Part shown: piece by piece, positions 1-6,287 of the stretch
Layout: every line of letters begins with the position of its first letter
Numbering within the stretch: position 1 is the first letter of the stretch
DNA from: Fidelibacterota bacterium
GTDB lineage: Bacteria > Fidelibacterota > Marinisomatia > Marinisomatales > TCS55
Assembly: GCA_022561485.1 (NCBI GenBank)
Contig: JADFRD010000012.1
Span: forward strand, 1-36,968
Direction of reading: 5' to 3'
Length of the DNA: 36,968 bases
Position numbers and translations under genes: made by a program
Notes under the pieces: model-generated
The model's database searches: none
The model's input: only the letters and a program-made list of their open reading frames with translations
What the model was told of the DNA's origin: nothing

Positions 1-264
1 TTTTAATATCATACTTCCATCATTCTCATAAGGAATATTATTGTTCGTTGATTTTGCTCTATGGGTCGAAAAAAGAAATTCCGTATCCGGCAGTGATAGA
101 CCACCCATTTGAATAAGACCAATTTTTGATATCGAGATGGCTCCTTTAAAATAGTGGTAATCAACGTTTCCTGTTTTGCCGGTGTATGAACCCGACAACG
201 TCAATGATGCCGGTTCACAAAACAATACGGAAATTAGAGTCAGAAAAAATAAAATTTGCTTCAT
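1..264 (-). CDS. Exported protein of unknown function, N-terminal part only (runs off the left edge)
   Basis: An ATG at 264 opens a frame of 88 codons that reaches base 1 without a stop, so the gene continues outside the window. The protein starts MKQILFFLTLISVLF and then CEPASLTLSGSYTGKTG. This is a short basic start followed by a hydrophobic stretch, that is, a signal peptide. The VLFC context is a poor lipobox, so signal peptidase I processing is more likely, but a lipoprotein is not excluded. The remainder is polar and beta-rich (GNVDYHYFKGAISIS). I do not recognise the family. It lies downstream of the nuclease-like gene on the same strand, separated by 183 nt containing two hairpins. 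Confidence 0.6.
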   Translation of the reverse strand, partial: MKQILFFLTLISVLFCEPASLTLSGSYTGKTGNVDYHYFKGAISISKIGLIQMGGLSLPDTEFLFSTHRAKSTNNNIPYENDGSMILK

Positions 265-350
265 GTAAAACCTTAATGTTTGGGAAGTTGATTATTAAGA
301 TAACACTCTAATTTATAAATGATCTAATAAAAAACACAGGAGAGAAGATT

Positions 351-371
351 TAATCACTTTTTCGGTGATTA
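351..371. repeat. Hairpin with 7-bp perfect arms
   Basis: TAATCAC (351-357) and GTGATTA (365-371) are perfect complements around a TTTTTCG loop. It sits between the nuclease-like gene and the partial exported gene. There is no clear T-tract in the minus direction, so it is more likely a repeat or leader structure than a terminator. Confidence 0.4.
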
Positions 372-379
372 CTGCCTTC

Positions 380-396
380 TTCCCGTAAATCGGGAA
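380..396. repeat. Small hairpin TTCCCG/CGGGAA
   Basis: Six-base perfect arms enclose TAAAT. A similar CCCG/CGGG hairpin with a 5-nt AT-rich loop occurs at 36102-36120, next to sprA, so this may be a dispersed small repeat. It lies 51 nt beyond the stop of the nuclease-like gene. Confidence 0.35.
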
Positions 397-447
397 ACCA
401 GCCGTTTGCTACCGACAAAAATTCCCACCCACGGTAACAACAGACAA

Positions 448-807
448 TCAATACGACTTATATTCCGCCATTCCCGCTTTCACTAAATCATCATTGATAT
501 TGATGTACTTGCCTTTTTTATCCTGAACCCAGATTTCACCTATATAACGTCCATATTTCCCCTTTTTATCTTTAATCGTCTCCAAAATAATGGATTGATC
601 CAGAATACGCTTTCGAAGGTAATCCCTGGATATTAATCCCATTGGTCTTTCTTTTTTTCGAAGTTCAGGAGCATTGATACGGTTTAGTCGGATTTTTTCT
701 CCCCGGGTCCAGATGTTGAGTCCAAGGTCAATATCTACAGTGCATGTATCCCCATCGTAGACGGAAACTACGTGTGCATTGTATTGGTAGAGATGTGGGT
801 TTTTCAT
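448..807 (-). CDS. Staphylococcal-nuclease-like (thermonuclease family) protein
   Basis: A 119-aa SNase-fold protein, predicted to hydrolyse phosphodiester bonds of DNA or RNA with calcium. The family's active-site pattern is visible: YDGDT near residue 18, RINAPELR around 43 with the Arg and Glu expected in the active site, and YGRYIGEIWV near 85 supplying the second Arg. I chose the ATG at 807 because GAGGAG lies about 7 nt upstream. The longer frame to 903 runs through a dispersed GC-rich repeat and has no signal peptide. From 807 there is no signal sequence either, so export is not evident. The gene ends in a TGA at 448. Close relatives are small single-domain nucleases; whether this one is active is not shown by sequence. 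Confidence 0.82.
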   Translation of the reverse strand: MKNPHLYQYNAHVVSVYDGDTCTVDIDLGLNIWTRGEKIRLNRINAPELRKKERPMGLISRDYLRKRILDQSIILETIKDKKGKYGRYIGEIWVQDKKGKYININDDLVKAGMAEYKSY

Positions 808-866
808 GTTAGTCTCCTCATTAATTGACTCAAGTTTCGCACATATTAAAACGGCGCCGAATAGTC

Positions 867-940
867 GCCCGCCTGCCTGTCTGACGGAATGAAATGTAGG
901 CATGGTAACCTTTTAAAAATATTATAATGTGGCGGGCAGG
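867..940. repeat. GC-rich inverted repeat, GCCCGCC...GGCGGGC
   Basis: GCCCGCCTGCC at 867 is mirrored by GGCGGGCAGG at 931-940, with an AT-rich interior of about 57 nt. It belongs to the same family as copies near 6121, 7326, 19556, 20170 and 29720. It lies just upstream of the nuclease-like gene. Confidence 0.55.
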
Positions 941-992
941 TATTTTTTGACCCCAACCTTCGCTGCGACTTCAACAGGTAGGAATGCCTGGT

Positions 993-1181
993 CTACTTTG
1001 TTTTCTTTTCCATAAGACGTTCCGCCCATAAAAGACCGATAATTGTTTTTACATCCGTTATTTTCCCGTCCCAAACCATTTGAACGGCTTCATCAAGTTC
1101 CGTGGGCATTAATTCTAAAAATTCATCGTGATCCGTATTGGTATTTATTCGGCTTAATTGCTCGGTAAGGAATATCCACAT
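993..1181 (-). pseudogene. 3'-end remnant of a Nudix hydrolase gene
   Basis: The 62 codons encode a stretch nearly identical to residues 121-180 of the intact Nudix protein at 1941-2483 (DEFLELMPTELDEAVQMVW against DEFLELIPMELDEAVQMVW; shared KITDVKTIIGLLWAERL). The Nudix catalytic box and everything before it are absent, so this cannot be an active enzyme. By eye the DNA is about 89 percent identical over the best 120 nt. Most differences are at third codon positions, so the two copies diverged while both were under protein-level selection. It lies directly downstream of the PIN toxin gene. Together with the intact gene it brackets the toxin-antitoxin pair. Confidence 0.75.
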
Positions 1182-1214
1182 CTTTGCACAGATATCTGAA
1201 TAATAATAAAGATT

Positions 1215-1652
1215 TTACAATCCCAAAATGAGTATCTCTCTCGTTCCTTTAAAATCCCGATCATGAGTGACCAATGCGGAAGACCCTGAAAACACTGCTG
1301 TGGCTATTTGAATAGCATCCGGTATTTTCAAACTGTATTGAATTCTAATCCTTGCAGCCATAAACGCTATTTCCGCATTGACATCCTGCACGGACCAACC
1401 CTGTCCTGATGTAAGTGATTTAAAATATCGGTCTGCCAATATTTCATTTCCATGTTTTAAAGGTCCGGATAAAACCTCAGTTATTGTGATTGATGATATA
1501 ACTGCTCTGATTCGTCCCTCTTCAATTTGCCTAAACAGGGAGATAAAATCGTCTGCAAATTCTTTACTTCCATCAAGGATATAAATGATCGGCGCAGTAT
1601 CAATGGTAACCAACGCACCATCGGCTAACAGGGAAGTATCTATCCGCCCCAT
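1215..1652 (-). CDS. vapC: PIN-domain toxin (VapC-like ribonuclease)
   Basis: A 145-aa PIN-domain protein, predicted to be a metal-dependent ribonuclease held inactive by its partner antitoxin. The four acidic positions of the fold can be seen: the Asp in VTIDTAPIIYIL (about residue 18), the Glu in SSITITEVL (about 59), the Asp in KIPDAIQIATA (about 112), and the Asp pair in VTHDRDF (about 130). Length is typical of VapC. The ATG at 1652 is preceded by GGGAAGA and lies inside the end of the antitoxin gene (13-nt overlap), so the two are translationally coupled. The cell target (tRNA, rRNA or mRNA) cannot be read from sequence. Confidence 0.87.
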   Translation of the reverse strand: MGRIDTSLLADGALVTIDTAPIIYILDGSKEFADDFISLFRQIEEGRIRAVISSITITEVLSGPLKHGNEILADRYFKSLTSGQGWSVQDVNAEIAFMAARIRIQYSLKIPDAIQIATAVFSGSSALVTHDRDFKGTREILILGL

Positions 1653-1882
1653 TCTTCCCGTAAACTATTTATATACCTTCCCGGCGTGTCTCCCCATAAG
1701 CCCTTTCCTGTTCCAAACAGAGATAAAACCCCGCCAATTGTCACATCAATTCTCTGCTCAACAGGTACAATTGCAGCATATGGTTTTCCATGTTTTGTTA
1801 TAATTGCCTGTTCTCCTGCTTTTGCTTTATCGAGCAATTCAGGTAATTTTTTTCTTGCACTTTCTGCGCCGATTTCTATCAT
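1640..1882 (-). CDS. Phd/YefM-type antitoxin
   Basis: An 80-aa antitoxin with the Phd/YefM N-terminal DNA-binding fold: MIEIGAESARKKLPELLDKA, then GEQAIITKHGKPYAAIVPV. The C-terminal third (GKGLWGDTPGRYINSLREEW) is the part expected to wrap around and neutralise the PIN toxin. The ATG at 1882 is supported by TAAGGAAAT just upstream; the longer frame to 1912 would run into the putative operator. The gene overlaps the toxin start by 13 nt, the usual antitoxin-first order. The family normally represses its own promoter, and a matching palindrome lies at 1901-1925. Confidence 0.87.
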   Translation of the reverse strand: MIEIGAESARKKLPELLDKAKAGEQAIITKHGKPYAAIVPVEQRIDVTIGGVLSLFGTGKGLWGDTPGRYINSLREEWGG

Positions 1883-1900
1883 TTTAATTTCCTTATTTAG

Positions 1901-1925
1901 AATACTGTACAACCAGTACGGTATA
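1901..1925 (-). promoter_or_regulatory. Putative autoregulatory operator of the toxin-antitoxin operon
   Basis: AATACTGTAC (1901-1910) and GTACGGTATA (1916-1925) form an imperfect palindrome, 8 of 10 positions paired, around AACCA. It lies 19-43 nt upstream of the antitoxin ATG, where a core promoter would be. Phd/YefM antitoxins bind palindromes containing GTAC, so this is the likely repressor site. No convincing -35/-10 pair was assigned. Confidence 0.55.
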
Positions 1926-1940
1926 TTAAGAAATTAATGA

Positions 1941-2483
1941 CTATTTTCCAAATAACAATCGTTCCGCCCATAAAAGACCGATAATCGTTTTTACATCCGT
2001 TATTTTTCCGTTCCAAACCATCTGAACGGCCTCATCAAGTTCCATCGGAATTAATTCCAAAAATTCATCATAGTCAGTATTATCTGTTGTTTTGGTTAAA
2101 TCCTCAGCAATATAAATCCACATTTTTTCGCTGGCAAAACCAATGGCCGGATGAATATTGCACACGAATGTCAGTTTACCTGCAGAGTAGCCGATTTCCT
2201 CTTCCAGTTCCCTTCTGGCACACTCTTCCGGGGTTTCTCCTACATCCAGTTTACCGGCCGGCAACTCAATCATCTCCGCCTGAACGGGATAGCGATACTG
2301 TTTAATGAGAGCAATTTTACCATTAGGTAGAACTGGAATTATGCATGCTGCTCCCGGATGATTGATCCATTCACGCACGGATGTTTTACCATTCGGTAGG
2401 GATACTTGATCCCGCCTGACATCAAGGAAAGAACCTTTATAAACCTGTGTTGTGGAGAGCCGCGTTTCTTTCAGCTTGGACAT
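1941..2483 (-). CDS. Nudix hydrolase, ADP-ribose pyrophosphatase-like
   Basis: A 180-aa cytosolic Nudix enzyme, predicted to hydrolyse ADP-ribose or a similar nucleoside diphosphate derivative to AMP and a phosphorylated sugar. The Nudix box spans residues 77-99, starting GKLDVGE and ending RELEEEIGY, with all Glu residues that bind the divalent metal. The preceding IKQYRYPVQAEMIELPAG is typical of the ADP-ribose pyrophosphatase (NudF-like) branch. The last 60 residues are duplicated as a remnant at 993-1181, on the far side of the toxin-antitoxin genes. The ATG at 2483 fits the family length. Exact substrate is an inference. Confidence 0.88.
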   Translation of the reverse strand: MSKLKETRLSTTQVYKGSFLDVRRDQVSLPNGKTSVREWINHPGAACIIPVLPNGKIALIKQYRYPVQAEMIELPAGKLDVGETPEECARRELEEEIGYSAGKLTFVCNIHPAIGFASEKMWIYIAEDLTKTTDNTDYDEFLELIPMELDEAVQMVWNGKITDVKTIIGLLWAERLLFGK

Positions 2484-2494
2484 GTAAAATTAAA

Positions 2495-2612
2495 TTGCCA
2501 CAAAGGCACCAAGACACGAAAATAAACAATGGTTACATAGATTGTTGTGGTTGTTCATTAATTCGTTCACCCATTTTATTTTTTTGTCTTCGTGTCTTTG
2601 AGACTTGGTGGC
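2495..2612. repeat. Long inverted repeat, GCCAC...AAAGACACGAA family
   Basis: The left arm (2495-2520) contains CACCAAGACACGAA; the right arm (2589-2612) is its imperfect inverse, TTCGTGTCTTTGAGACTTGG. About 70 nt lie between. It fills the space between the Nudix gene and the small barrel gene. It resembles the regions at 22340-22428 and 26118-26212, where CTTTGCG or ACCGCAAAG words recur. Probably a dispersed intergenic element; no coding role is seen. Confidence 0.55.
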
Positions 2613-2616
2613 GTTT

Positions 2617-3387
2617 TTAAAAATATTCGATATAAATAATTTTCAATTCACGGTTGAAATAATCCACCCGGTTTTTATCAAAAAGTAGATTATTAAAATC
2701 CAACTCAATGTGGAGGCGCTCCACAAACGTCCAGCGGACCGCTGCGTTTAAATATCCACCTCTGCTGATAGAAATATCCCTCGCTTTGAGATCATTTTCA
2801 TTCAAAGCGGCATTGTATTCAAGAAGAAAAGACAGTTCAGGATTGAATTCTAAATCAAATCCTATAAACAAACTTGGATCTTCATCCCCATCTAACGTTT
2901 CGGTAAAATTATAATTCATACCACCGTGGAAACCCATATTCCCCAAGGGCGTGGTCCAGTTTTTGCTGGCAGACAGAAATAATCCAAAGGCCTTGATGTC
3001 ATAGCGTTTCAACGAATCGGCATCATTGAAAAAACCAAAGCCCTGTGTGTTAACTCCCAGAGATATGCCCGGCATGGATGTCGTTTCATCAATAAGCCGG
3101 TATTTTAAATTCACTTCCGGTCGAGGATACCAGCGAAGACTGTCATCGCCAATAAGATTACCAGCGCCGTAAGAAAGACCAAATTGAAACCGATCTGTAA
3201 TCCCTACTTTTAAACCTGAAGTTAAACCACCGTTTCTCTGAACATGTATTTGCATAGCAAAACTACCGCGAACAAGTGTTCCTGCCGTGGGAATGGTTAC
3301 CAGATTTGTTGGAGGGGGGTACGTGTCCTGCGCCAGCAGAATGCCAGAAAAAAGGAATAAAATAAGACCCTTAGGTATGTGTTTCAT
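2617..3387 (-). CDS. Outer-membrane beta-barrel protein, YjbH-like
   Basis: A 256-aa exported protein. Residues 1-19 are a signal peptide (KGLILFLFSGILLA) with predicted cleavage before Gln20. The mature part is a run of alternating hydrophobic/polar strands (DRFQFGLSYGAGNLIG, GFDLEFNPELSFLLEYNAAL, RGGYLNAAVRWTFVERLHIE) ending in an aromatic residue (IYIEYF), as in outer-membrane barrels. The opening PPPTNLVTIPTAGTLVRGSF resembles the start of YjbH-type barrel domains. That assignment is from memory of the family, and the role is unknown. It stands alone between a repeat on its 3' side and a 415-nt gene-free stretch on its 5' side. Confidence 0.65.
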   Translation of the reverse strand: MKHIPKGLILFLFSGILLAQDTYPPPTNLVTIPTAGTLVRGSFAMQIHVQRNGGLTSGLKVGITDRFQFGLSYGAGNLIGDDSLRWYPRPEVNLKYRLIDETTSMPGISLGVNTQGFGFFNDADSLKRYDIKAFGLFLSASKNWTTPLGNMGFHGGMNYNFTETLDGDEDPSLFIGFDLEFNPELSFLLEYNAALNENDLKARDISISRGGYLNAAVRWTFVERLHIELDFNNLLFDKNRVDYFNRELKIIYIEYF

Positions 3388-3802
3388 GTTCTAATTTAGT
3401 CAGAAGTTTGACGAAATTGCAATGTTAGGCTGAATATGGATTGACAATTGCTGATTGCTGATTTTAGAATGATGATTATCCAATAAAATTCCATTATCCA
3501 ACCACCGCTCATCAATAATCAACTACCTTAAAAGTTAATAACTAAAATTTTCAAATAAACAATTACCCCCATGAAATATACTGCGATGATCAAAATAAAG
3601 AGAAATATTAAACTGGCAAGGGTTAGCGGTAGCGACTATTTGGTTCCGGAGTAATAAAAGATGAAAGCTGAATAAAGAATGTACAATGCCCATTCCACCA
3701 CTCGCAGGCTACCGCTGACCAATCCTCAGTTACAACTCACCAGCTACCATTCATCGCTCACCGTCGTCTATTTTCTTAATCCGTATCCTTATCCATTTCT
3801 AT
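3388..3802. other. Gene-free stretch with short repeats
   Basis: I see no gene here. It contains a 7-bp tandem repeat (ATTGCTG twice plus ATT, 3447-3463) and a separated inverted repeat: GGTTAGCGGTAGC at 3621-3633 against GCTACCGCTGACC at 3708-3720, 12 of 13 positions paired. The rest is AT-rich, low-complexity sequence. A 93-codon frame on the plus strand (3679-3960) runs through the repeat and antisense to the neighbouring gene, and shows no protein-like pattern. Confidence 0.5.
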
Positions 3803-4768
3803 TTACGGATATATCCGTTTTCCATATTTACTTGTCACTGAAGATATTCTATCCAGCGACATACTTAAGACATCCGATTCAAAAGGGAGTGAAAACCGAA
3901 GATAGTTTTCATCAATGGCAACAAAAACAATATCCATTCCATCACCATCGATTAATGTAATTCTGTCCCAATCAGTGTATGGTATAAAAGCCGGAATTGG
4001 AGCTATAATTCTTTTAGAAATCAACTCCTGCAATATGTCATCAGCTTCATCGAGCACATTACCTGTTCTGGGTGGCGGCGTTGTGTATAATTTATCTTCC
4101 GGTGCCATACTCAATGCAACATGGCTTATTTCACTACCGTCTTTTCCATATTCCCAGATTTGCTGAATGTTATTTATAATGTCAAAATGATATACAAACT
4201 TTCGTATGATTTTATTTTCAGGAAGTATCCGCCAAACTTCTTCCTGCAAAAAGCCCAAGTGATCATATGTTAGATGGATGGTTCCATATTCATGATTATC
4301 TATTGTGCGGAAAATGATTTCATGAATTTCATCGCTGCCGTTTAACACAAATTCTGTCTGTTGTCCTATAAAGAAAACAATGTTATTTTTTAATGCAGAA
4401 TATTTCCTGAATTCAACACTCCATAGTTCTTTTTCGCCGTAGTGAATTATTTTTTCAGTCCTGCGATCTCCGCCAAGAAACAGTCTTTTCTCTAAAGTGT
4501 TCGTTTTGTTATAAACAAACATTTCCTCATTAATTAAATCGTGATTGTTGTCCAGCCACCGTTTTAGTAACGGCTGTTTATTTTCATTGAAAGTCACTTC
4601 CAGATGTGCCTTTCCTTTGCGTTCTGTGGCAAACATGGGAACATCGGCGATGAAGTCACGATCATTCAGGTAATATTTTAAGAACGCTGTTTCCAGATTC
4701 TGACCGAAACTAACAGATAGAAGAGAAAAGAAAATTAAATTTTTAATTAACGGGCTGGAGATCTTCAT
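3803..4768 (-). CDS. Exported protein of unknown function
   Basis: A 321-aa protein with a clear signal peptide (KNLIFFSLLSVSFG) and predicted cleavage before Gln23. The body alternates short beta strands and charged turns (GKAHLEVTFNENKQPLLKRW, ELWSVEFRKYSALKNN, GTIHLTYDHLGFLQEEVWRI), somewhat like MORN or toxin_15-type strand repeats, but I cannot assign a family. The ATG at 4768 lies 26 nt inside the end of the NHL-propeller lipoprotein gene, so the two are probably co-translated. The frame continues to a TAA at 3803 without interruption. It is probably periplasmic or on the cell surface. Confidence 0.72.
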   Translation of the reverse strand: MKISSPLIKNLIFFSLLSVSFGQNLETAFLKYYLNDRDFIADVPMFATERKGKAHLEVTFNENKQPLLKRWLDNNHDLINEEMFVYNKTNTLEKRLFLGGDRRTEKIIHYGEKELWSVEFRKYSALKNNIVFFIGQQTEFVLNGSDEIHEIIFRTIDNHEYGTIHLTYDHLGFLQEEVWRILPENKIIRKFVYHFDIINNIQQIWEYGKDGSEISHVALSMAPEDKLYTTPPPRTGNVLDEADDILQELISKRIIAPIPAFIPYTDWDRITLIDGDGMDIVFVAIDENYLRFSLPFESDVLSMSLDRISSVTSKYGKRIYP

Positions 4769-6287
4769 CTAATTGGTTAGAAAGTCTATATCGCAAAATA
4801 CGACCGGTAACAGTATCACAAATGTAAATAATTCCCCGGGTGTCAACCGTTACACTCTGTGGTTCCACCAAAAACCCTTTTTCTTCAATGGTCATAAAAG
4901 TGTCCACCGCCACCGTATCTGAACCATTATAAATGTATAATATTGTATCAACCGTAAATGTTTCAATACCTGCTTTAAGAAAAAATTGCCCGTCGGAATC
5001 AAACACCTGGATCTCCTGTGCTTCTGTATTTGCCACATAAACGAACTGATTATTATCCACAGCAACATCAGCAGGATTTGAAAAACGAAACAGGTCCATA
5101 ATGTCATTGATGCCTTGCTGAAATACAGACGGATAAATCGTATATGTTCCAGAAGCAACCGGCCGAATTTTGTGCACTGAAAAGAAATCACCTGTTTGGG
5201 CATAATAAATATTACCGGCGTAGTCCACATCAATTCCTGTGGGCTTGTTCACCGTTCCTGCCCCGGTACCTGTTTCAGAAACAGAAGATTTGAATACTCC
5301 CCGGTGCGTCCAAATCTCGTCGCCATTGGACAATTTCAATAAATGAGTCCGCTGGAGATCGATGCGAATAATGCGGTTATGGTTATGGTCCAGTGCATAA
5401 ATAAAATTGCTTGCATTACCCGTGGCGGATAAGCCGGAGAAAGAAGACGATTCGGATTCATAATAAATATCATTGAATGAATGAACCGGATTAGCGCCAT
5501 CATAAAATATATGGGGTGCCAGAAGGGAATCGATTACATTTTGTGGTGTTCCCCAATTCACATATTCAAGCGTCCAATCAGAATGATTTAAATACACAAA
5601 CCAATCACTGGAAAAAGCATCAATTGTCACAGATCCTGCACTTTCATTATAAAAGGAACCGGAAATAGCCATTTCTTCCACACCTACATCATTGATAAAT
5701 TGGTTCCAGACATATATTTCCTGACTGCCATCCGTGAAATAAATATTCATTTTTTGATCAATATCCACATCGATGGGTGTGATACTTAAGTTTTGCAATT
5801 CCTCAAAGCCATCTAACAAATCACCATTTTGACTAAATACAAAAATAGATTTCGCTCCGGTGTCTGCCACAAACACATGGCCATCCAGGGCAATGGAAAT
5901 TTCCACGGGGGACTGCAAACCCATGGATTCATCCCAAATTGGCTGTATCAGCAAATACGTTGTATCCCCGGCAGAAAATTCCGTGTTGTCATCCAGCGAA
6001 TCGGGAAGCAGCATCTTTTCCACACATGCATTGGCTGTCAAGAATATTAAAAAAATAAAATAATAGAGACCTTTGCAAAGCTTAGTGTGTGAGGAAAAAA
6101 GAGTTAAAATTTTTCTGATTCCTGCCCGCCCCATTCTATTTATTTTAATTGTGGCAGGCGGGAAGGCGGGAAATGTAATTAATAGCATAGCTATTAATAA
6201 ATTTTCCAACAATAAGCAGGGGGATTTTAAACTTTTTAACTTGTGCATCAGATTTTGCAAAGGTCTCTTATAGATATTCAGCTTCAA
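4743..6287 (-). CDS. NHL-repeat beta-propeller lipoprotein, signal peptide split by an inserted element
   Basis: The mature part is a beta-propeller built from NHL-type blades: EISIALDGHVFVADTGAKSI, GIDVDYAGNIYYAQTG, DVAVDNNQFVYVANTEAQEI and VTVDTRGIIYICDTVTGRI. Such proteins usually bind partners or ligands in the envelope. A lipobox (LTANAC, Cys88 in this frame) follows a hydrophobic stretch YYFIFLIFL. The frame begins with TTG at 6287, overlapping the TGA of the PorV-like gene (TTGA), which suggests translational coupling. Residues 7-74 come from a 204-bp inserted element (6065-6268). Removing it gives MKLNIYNYFIFLIFLTANAC, a perfect lipoprotein signal. The present start could be TTG 6287 or ATG 6134, which lies within the insert. 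Confidence 0.75.
   Translation of the reverse strand: MKLNIYKRPLQNLMHKLKSLKSPCLLLENLLIAMLLITFPAFPPATIKINRMGRAGIRKILTLFSSHTKLCKGLYYFIFLIFLTANACVEKMLLPDSLDDNTEFSAGDTTYLLIQPIWDESMGLQSPVEISIALDGHVFVADTGAKSIFVFSQNGDLLDGFEELQNLSITPIDVDIDQKMNIYFTDGSQEIYVWNQFINDVGVEEMAISGSFYNESAGSVTIDAFSSDWFVYLNHSDWTLEYVNWGTPQNVIDSLLAPHIFYDGANPVHSFNDIYYESESSSFSGLSATGNASNFIYALDHNHNRIIRIDLQRTHLLKLSNGDEIWTHRGVFKSSVSETGTGAGTVNKPTGIDVDYAGNIYYAQTGDFFSVHKIRPVASGTYTIYPSVFQQGINDIMDLFRFSNPADVAVDNNQFVYVANTEAQEIQVFDSDGQFFLKAGIETFTVDTILYIYNGSDTVAVDTFMTIEEKGFLVEPQSVTVDTRGIIYICDTVTGRILRYRLSNQLDEDLQPVN
6065..6268. mobile_element. MITE-like element with 15-bp perfect terminal inverted repeats
   Basis: AGAGACCTTTGCAAA at 6065-6079 is repeated inverted at 6254-6268. 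The 204 bp between and including them encode no transposase. They contain a GC-rich palindrome (6121-6170) and a 9-bp-arm AT palindrome (ATTAATAGC/GCTATTAAT, 6178-6198). The length is a multiple of three, and the element sits inside the signal-peptide part of a lipoprotein gene without breaking the frame. The flanks (TAAT on the left, TATA on the right) give no exact target duplication. It is probably a non-autonomous derivative of an insertion sequence whose transposase is elsewhere. Confidence 0.65.
6121..6170. repeat. GC-rich palindromic repeat, copy inside the 204-bp element
   Basis: CCTGCCCGCCCC, then an AT-rich core with TATTTATTTTAATTG, then GGCAGGCGGG and a second GGCGGG. The core closely matches the copy at 19556-19600 read on the other strand (TATTTATTTCAATTG), so these are homologous copies and not chance palindromes. 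Confidence 0.65.

Noticed and set aside
6061-6272. Target-site duplication flanking the 204-bp element
   Set aside because: I tested cuts around the inverted repeats, and none gives an exact 2- to 5-bp duplication (TAAT against TATA, TAATA against TTATA). The element call rests on the ends and the restored signal peptide only.
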